Assembly (NCBI GenBank): GCA_000969725.1
Contig: JXSR01S015853.1
Direction: 5' to 3' (one strand)
Origin: Ophiothrix spiculata
Taxonomy: Eukaryota > Echinodermata > Ophiuroidea > Amphilepidida > Ophiotrichidae
DNA: 24,910 bases
Below are positions 21,350-24,910 of this stretch, in pieces (within the stretch, counting starts at the first letter, position 1; each line of letters begins with the position of its first letter). Both the position numbers and the translations under genes were made by a program. A model generated the notes under the pieces. It searched no databases, had not been told where the DNA came from, and was given only the letters and a program-made list of their open reading frames with translations.

Positions 21350-22249
21350 GGTGGTTCTAACGGCTACGGTGTCCTGCATAGAATTTGTTCAAAATTTCAC
21401 AGAATGTGCAGAATGATGAAAAAAACTTGTATTCCAAATTTTTCCATCAAAGCGTTTTGAGTAACGCTATTTCTTATTTTCCAATTTCCCATATAGACTT
21501 TTTACATGGCAAATTTGGCCACCATGAAAATTGGACAAAATTTGACAAATTTCTGAAAAAAATACTATAAATTTACAAAATAATTTTTTTCTGTGGCAGT
21601 AGTTCACAAAAGAAACTATTTTTTGTTTCTTTGCATGGCAAACTGATCATAGATTATCATAAATTTTGATTTAAAGAAATATCTTTCATCGTTTACGAAT
21701 GCGAGACTTCTAATGTTTCTAATTCTCGTTAATTTCTAGAAACACTGAATAGCCAGATTTCTCAGAATTTTCATTCATACATTTACTTCCCATGCTTCAA
21801 TTTTAACAAACAAGGTGTCAAATTGAAGCTTATCAAATTTGTAACAATCTCTCGTTGGCTTTTAAAGTTAAAGTGTTTCTAGAAAATTTTATAGGTGTTT
21901 GAAAATATGCCTAAATTTAGGAGCTAAAAAATCATTTTTCTTGATAATGAAACACTTTCTGGCAAAAAGCCCACGAGAGAATTTAGCTATTGTGATCCTT
22001 CACCAGCCCCTAAAATTTGAATGTCAAAGCACATTCCCTCTTGACATGAAAATTTAAAAACTCTGATTTTTTAGGGAATTTCCAAAAAAAAAAGAAAAAC
22101 ATAAGAAATCTGCCAAATATTATAAAACTTGATATATGTTACCTTTAAAGGGTTGTCTTTAAATGGAAATAGGTTTTGGTTCCCATTCCCAAAAGCTATT
22201 CACTTTATAGCTAATTTTCTGACATGTGTAAATAGCCGTTAGAGCTACC
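21350..22249. mobile_element. TTAA-flanked non-autonomous element (piggyBac-like), 900 bp
   Basis: It is bounded by TTAA at 21346-21349 and 22250-22253. Terminal repeats are GGTGGTTCTAACGGCTA on the left and GGTAGCTCTAACGGCTA (reverse complement) on the right, 15 of 17 identical. These ends differ from those of the TTAA element at 4605, so it is another family. The interior is AT-rich with no transposase; the open frame 21385-21570 has no catalytic motif. Confidence 0.65.
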
Positions 22250-22288
22250 TTAAGAGTAGGTCAAGGGATGTGGGCAGGATCTTTACAA

Positions 22289-22316
22289 AAATTTACACCA
22301 TCTCTGGTGTAAATTT
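22289..22316. repeat. Perfect 12-bp hairpin with tetraloop
   Basis: AAATTTACACCA, loop TCTC, TGGTGTAAATTT. It lies just outside the TTAA element ending at 22249. Confidence 0.65.
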
Positions 22317-22355
22317 ACATCGATTTACTGTTGATAATTAACTGCTCATTAATAA

Positions 22356-22432
22356 TTCAATGATGATATTGCTTTGTTTATTCAATGATGTTATTGTTTA
22401 CTGCTCATATTCAATGATTGTTATTGCTTGAC
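22356..22432 (+). repeat. Short tandem repeat, three imperfect units
   Basis: Units starting ttcaatgatg/ttcaatgatt at 22356, 22381 and 22410, each followed by (t)attg(c)tt. Two are separated by ctgctcat, which also occurs upstream at 22342. Confidence 0.6.
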
Positions 22433-22460
22433 AGGGGAAAGCAATTTTTACTGTTTCAAA

Positions 22461-22511
22461 TAAATTTCGGACGTGAAGCAGCCACTGCGTAACGTATCCA
22501 CAAGTTGTGAC
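22461..22511 (+). repeat. Direct duplicate A (partner near 24785-24845)
   Basis: The blocks 'tcaaataaatttcggac', 'gcagccac' and 'tatccacaag' occur in the same order here and at 24782-24844. The second copy has about 17 extra bases after 'cggac'. A CpG-rich patch (22490-22590) follows this copy. Minus-strand reading gives only a 39-codon frame that I do not recognise. Confidence 0.55.
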
Positions 22512-22736
22512 AAGAACGGGACACCGGGAAGTACGCAACACCATTTGCAATCAGTAATCCACAGCACCGCAGCATCGCGCGTGCCTGAAAAGCGTGTACT
22601 TGCATAAAAAGCCCACAATTGTTACGCCAGGCTTTAAATGTTTGTGTCCAAGAATTATTTGAAACAACTATCTAGTTCAATGTAAATCTTGCAGTACTTA
22701 CTTAGTCTCCAAGTCTAACCAGATCATCAAGAGCAT

Positions 22737-22803
22737 GACAACAGAATCCAGTATCTAGAAAGAGAATAATTTATTCTCTTTCTAGATACTGGATTCTGTT
22801 GTC
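22737..22803. repeat. Perfect 67-bp palindrome (33-bp arms, 1-base centre)
   Basis: The left arm 22737-22769 is the exact reverse complement of 22771-22803, with a single T at 22770 between them. The arms start GACAACAGAATCCAG and meet at AGAATAA-T-TTATTCT. It abuts the left end of the element at 22804; its last ten bases are that element's left target duplication. The absence of mismatches implies recent origin. Confidence 0.85.
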
Positions 22804-23325
22804 TGATCCTGGCACCATGACTTGACTTAAGAATCAAGTCATGGGAAATATGTGTAGTAAAACTGCCATTTAAGCTTTCAAAGTTTTTGACATGAAATAT
22901 TCGAAAAATAAAATACCTAAAAAAAATCCTCTCAGCATAGACAGCATTCGTAAATATTCTATAGGGCCTAATCATTACAGAACTAATTTAAAGCAAAAGC
23001 TGAAATTTATCACCTAAAATTTGGATGTTTAACAAAGATTAGGTTGTCCAATTCGGAAACCCAATGTTTCAGCATCCAAGCTATGTTTTGGTCCCAAAAT
23101 CACACTTTTTGATTTTAAATGTTAACAAGTCTCCTATCATGAGATGCACAAGACTCTCAAGGAAGACACTGATTATAAAATTTGTGAATAGCTTCAATAT
23201 TTTGGCTGAATTTGAGATGTTGACTTAGTCTCAACACGGTATGTACAAACATGCTTAACATGGCAGTTTTACTACATAGCATTTACCATGACTTGACACT
23301 TAGTCAAGTCTTGGTGCCAGGACTA
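22804..23325. mobile_element. Mutator-like MITE, copy 1, 522 bp
   Basis: The terminal repeats are about 73 bp: TCCTGGCACCATGACTTGA on the left, GTCCTGGCACCAAGACTTGA (reverse complement) on the right, both continuing to GTAGTAAAACTGCCAT. The flanks TTCTGTTGTC (22794-22803) and TTCTGTTATC (23326-23335) match at 9 of 10. Long terminal repeats with 9-11 bp duplications fit Mutator-like elements. Each arm holds its own small palindrome (CATGACTTGA 22816-22825, TCAAGTCATG 22834-22843 on the left). No transposase frame is present. Confidence 0.7.
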
Positions 23326-23385
23326 TTCTGTTATCATAAAACACAATCAACTCTCCGCAATGATAATCTTGTTGCATCAATCGTG

Positions 23386-23629
23386 TGGGGAGATATACAA
23401 ATTCTGAAAAAGCATGTACAGGTAATGACCCTTTTTTGTTTTTGTACATTACCCACTGATAGCAAACCTTTATCATACGTCAGCATATAGATGAAGCCGG
23501 GAGATGGAGCTTTTAAAAGCGGGCATCACTGTTCAGTGTCCACACAGTGTGATGACTGAAGAACATGTGAAGAAGTACCATAATAACATCCAAATTTCAT
23601 CTTTGATGTACAATGGAAATAAATGAGCA
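23386..23629 (+). repeat. Left arm of a large imperfect inverted repeat
   Basis: The right arm is 24409-24653 on the other strand. Shared landmarks in order: GGGGAG..ATACAAATT, AGCATG, GA.AGCAAA.CTTT.TCATA, ATGGAGCTTT, GGGCATCA, CTGAAGAACATGTG and CAATGGAAATAAA. Identity is moderate, with several gaps. The arms enclose the second Mutator-like copy. A plus-strand open frame (23251-23490) starts in the preceding element and runs into this arm. The donor-like AG|GTAATG near 23421 is not enough to call an exon. Confidence 0.55.
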
Positions 23630-23661
23630 TGTAGCTAGTTTGTAAAACTTGCTCTGATCTT

Positions 23662-23692
23662 GTGCCTCATACATGTATCCTATATGAGGCAC
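23662..23692. repeat. 10-bp hairpin
   Basis: GTGCCTCATA and TATGAGGCAC, separated by 11 bases, inside the larger inverted-repeat structure. Confidence 0.5.
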
Positions 23693-23759
23693 TGACGTTG
23701 AGCAAATTCGGCAGCCTGCAACACATGAATTTAAATGGAACTAGCATCCACCATACGGC

Positions 23760-24302
23760 TAGTCCGAGAGCTGTGACCATGGACCATCATTAACTTTTAA
23801 CATTGGCTATTGTAATTTCTATAGGTCCCACAGGAATAATGCGTAATACTTTGGCCGTTTAATTTTTTACATGAAATATTTGAAAAATAAAAAACCTAAA
23901 CAAATTCCACTTGGCATAGGCAACATCTTTTGATAATGTAGAATCATTACAAACATAATTAAAACCCAAAGAAGAAATTTATCATCCAAAATCTGGACGT
24001 AAACAAAGTTGAGGTTGTCAAATTAGGAAACCCAATGTTACAACATACAACTTACAAGGTAAGTTTAGGCCCAAAAATCACACATTTTGAATCTAAATGT
24101 TAACAAACCACCTATCATGAGATGCACAAGACTCTCCAGGAGCTTACTAATTATAAAATTTGTGAACAGCTTCAATATTTTGGCTGAATTTGAGGTGTGG
24201 ACTTAGTCCTAAGATGGTCTGTACAGACATGCTTAAATGGCAGTTTTACTACATAGCATTTCCCATGACGTGACACTAAGTCAAGTCATGGTGCAAGGAC
24301 TA
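23760..24302. mobile_element. Mutator-like MITE, copy 2, 543 bp
   Basis: From 23868 to 24302 it aligns with copy 1 (22888-23325) at about 80% by eye. Shared blocks include 'catcatgagatgcacaag'-type sequence (about 24113-24130), 'cagcttcaatattttggctg' and the right terminal repeat ending GGACTA. An exact 9-bp duplication CCATACGGC flanks it (23751-23759, 24303-24311), next to TAGTCC on the left and GGACTA on the right. Past TAGTCC the left terminal repeat no longer resembles the right one, so it has been replaced or has diverged. Confidence 0.65.
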
Positions 24303-24408
24303 CCATACGGCTACCTGCGTTTTACAAATGTTTTGTTTTATTGACAAGATACAAACTTACTTTGAATGCTCACTTAAACTTACAATTAGTTTGATGGGAA
24401 TAAATTTT

Positions 24409-24653
24409 GCTCGTTTATTTCCATTGAGGATGTAATGGAAAGTTGTTTTTTACCTCTAAACACATGTTCTTCAGCCATCAAACAATTAATTTGAGATGCT
24501 GGCAATGCTAGATGATGCCCGATTTTATAAAGCTCCATATGAAAAAGATTTGCTGTCATTGAGTGAAGTTGATCCGGTATATTCACATTGGGTATGTTTG
24601 AGGCTGACGTTTGTGTACAGGTTCATGCTCTACGAAATTTGTATGGCTCCCCA
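24409..24653 (-). repeat. Right arm of the large imperfect inverted repeat
   Basis: Reverse-complement partner of 23386-23629. Read on the minus strand it holds a 66-codon open frame (24386-24586), but the aligned left arm is not open in the matching frame. The shared sequence is therefore unlikely to be conserved coding DNA. Confidence 0.55.
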
Positions 24654-24781
24654 AGGGCTTGAAAAATGAATATACCACAGCCAGATATTTCGGGTAAATC
24701 CCAGACAATTTGTGTGCATTTATTTTCTTAAACGCAAGTAGTCGTATGATGCGTTACAAAATCCAAAACACAAGTATTGTC

Positions 24782-24845
24782 TCAAATAAATTTCGGACAA
24801 TTCAGAACATGATTTCTGAACGCAGCCACCACATATCCACAAGAT
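24782..24845 (+). repeat. Direct duplicate A' (partner of 22461-22511)
   Basis: It repeats 'tcaaataaatttcggac', then has an insert containing the dyad TTCAGAA-CATGA-TTTCTGAA, then 'gcagccac' and 'tatccacaag'. The sequence continues to the window edge with 'gtaactccagctcgtccctc', an imperfect dyad with 'ggagttacac', not seen at copy A. Confidence 0.5.
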
Positions 24846-24910
24846 GAGATAAGAATTGGACATAGTTCCATCGAATGTAACTCCAGCTCGTCCCTCCCTC
24901 GGAGTTACAC

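Noticed and set aside
22289..22316. Histone-type or bacterial terminator hairpin
   Set aside because: There is no neighbouring gene and the stem is AT-rich without a U-tract or histone downstream element; it is more likely repeat debris.
23251..23490. Exon ending at the donor-like AG|GTAATG near 23421
   Set aside because: The frame begins inside the Mutator-like element, no acceptor is evident, and the inverted duplicate of this segment (minus strand, about 24600-24653) is not open in the same frame.
1..24910. CRISPR array, operon, prophage or defence system
   Set aside because: No regularly spaced identical repeats and no bacterial gene organisation; the window is eukaryotic, with one spliced exon.

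Overview
This is an AT-rich, gene-poor piece of an animal nuclear genome. The one firm coding feature is a single internal exon on the minus strand (2857-3053) of a protein phosphatase 2A regulatory B subunit of the B56/PPP2R5 family, bounded by canonical splice signals. No bacterial-type operon, RNA gene, CRISPR array or phage module is visible. Frequent TACATGTA and TAGGCCTA palindromes and the mix of small DNA transposons suggest a marine invertebrate, perhaps an echinoderm or hemichordate. That taxonomic guess is an impression, not a test. A 456-base run of N (13680-14135) marks a scaffold gap.

Layout. 1-2856: a tandem pair of tRNA-derived SINE-like units (392-900), then unremarkable AT-rich DNA, probably intron 3' of the exon. 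2857-4200: the B56 exon, an open reading frame that continues upstream of its acceptor, a 115-bp hairpin element and a CpG-rich patch that may be a promoter or first exon. 4265-6180: another tRNA-like SINE fragment, a TTAA-flanked element (4605-5169) and a MITE with inverted ends (5851-6180). 6181-10015: no recognisable genes. 10016-12139: two DNA elements, one packed with TTATGTAAA boxes and one with long inverted repeats and TA flanks. 12140-18965: mostly featureless apart from the gap, a cluster of CCCTGTA transposon ends and a 159-bp hairpin element. 18969-22249: a Harbinger-like element with TTA duplications, a hAT-like element with 8-bp duplications, a minisatellite and a second TTAA-flanked element. 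22355-24910: a compact mosaic holding a perfect 67-bp palindrome, two copies of a roughly 530-bp element with 9-10 bp target duplications (Mutator-like), a large imperfect inverted repeat around the second copy, and a direct duplication at the edges.

There are no co-operating genes to describe. Apart from the B56 exon, the window is best read as a museum of non-autonomous transposons from at least four or five superfamilies, none with a recognisable transposase. No previously undescribed multi-gene system was found. The most interesting points are the structures of the element families (target duplications, embedded palindromes, a bZIP-like box array) and a possible alternative N-terminus for the B56 subunit.
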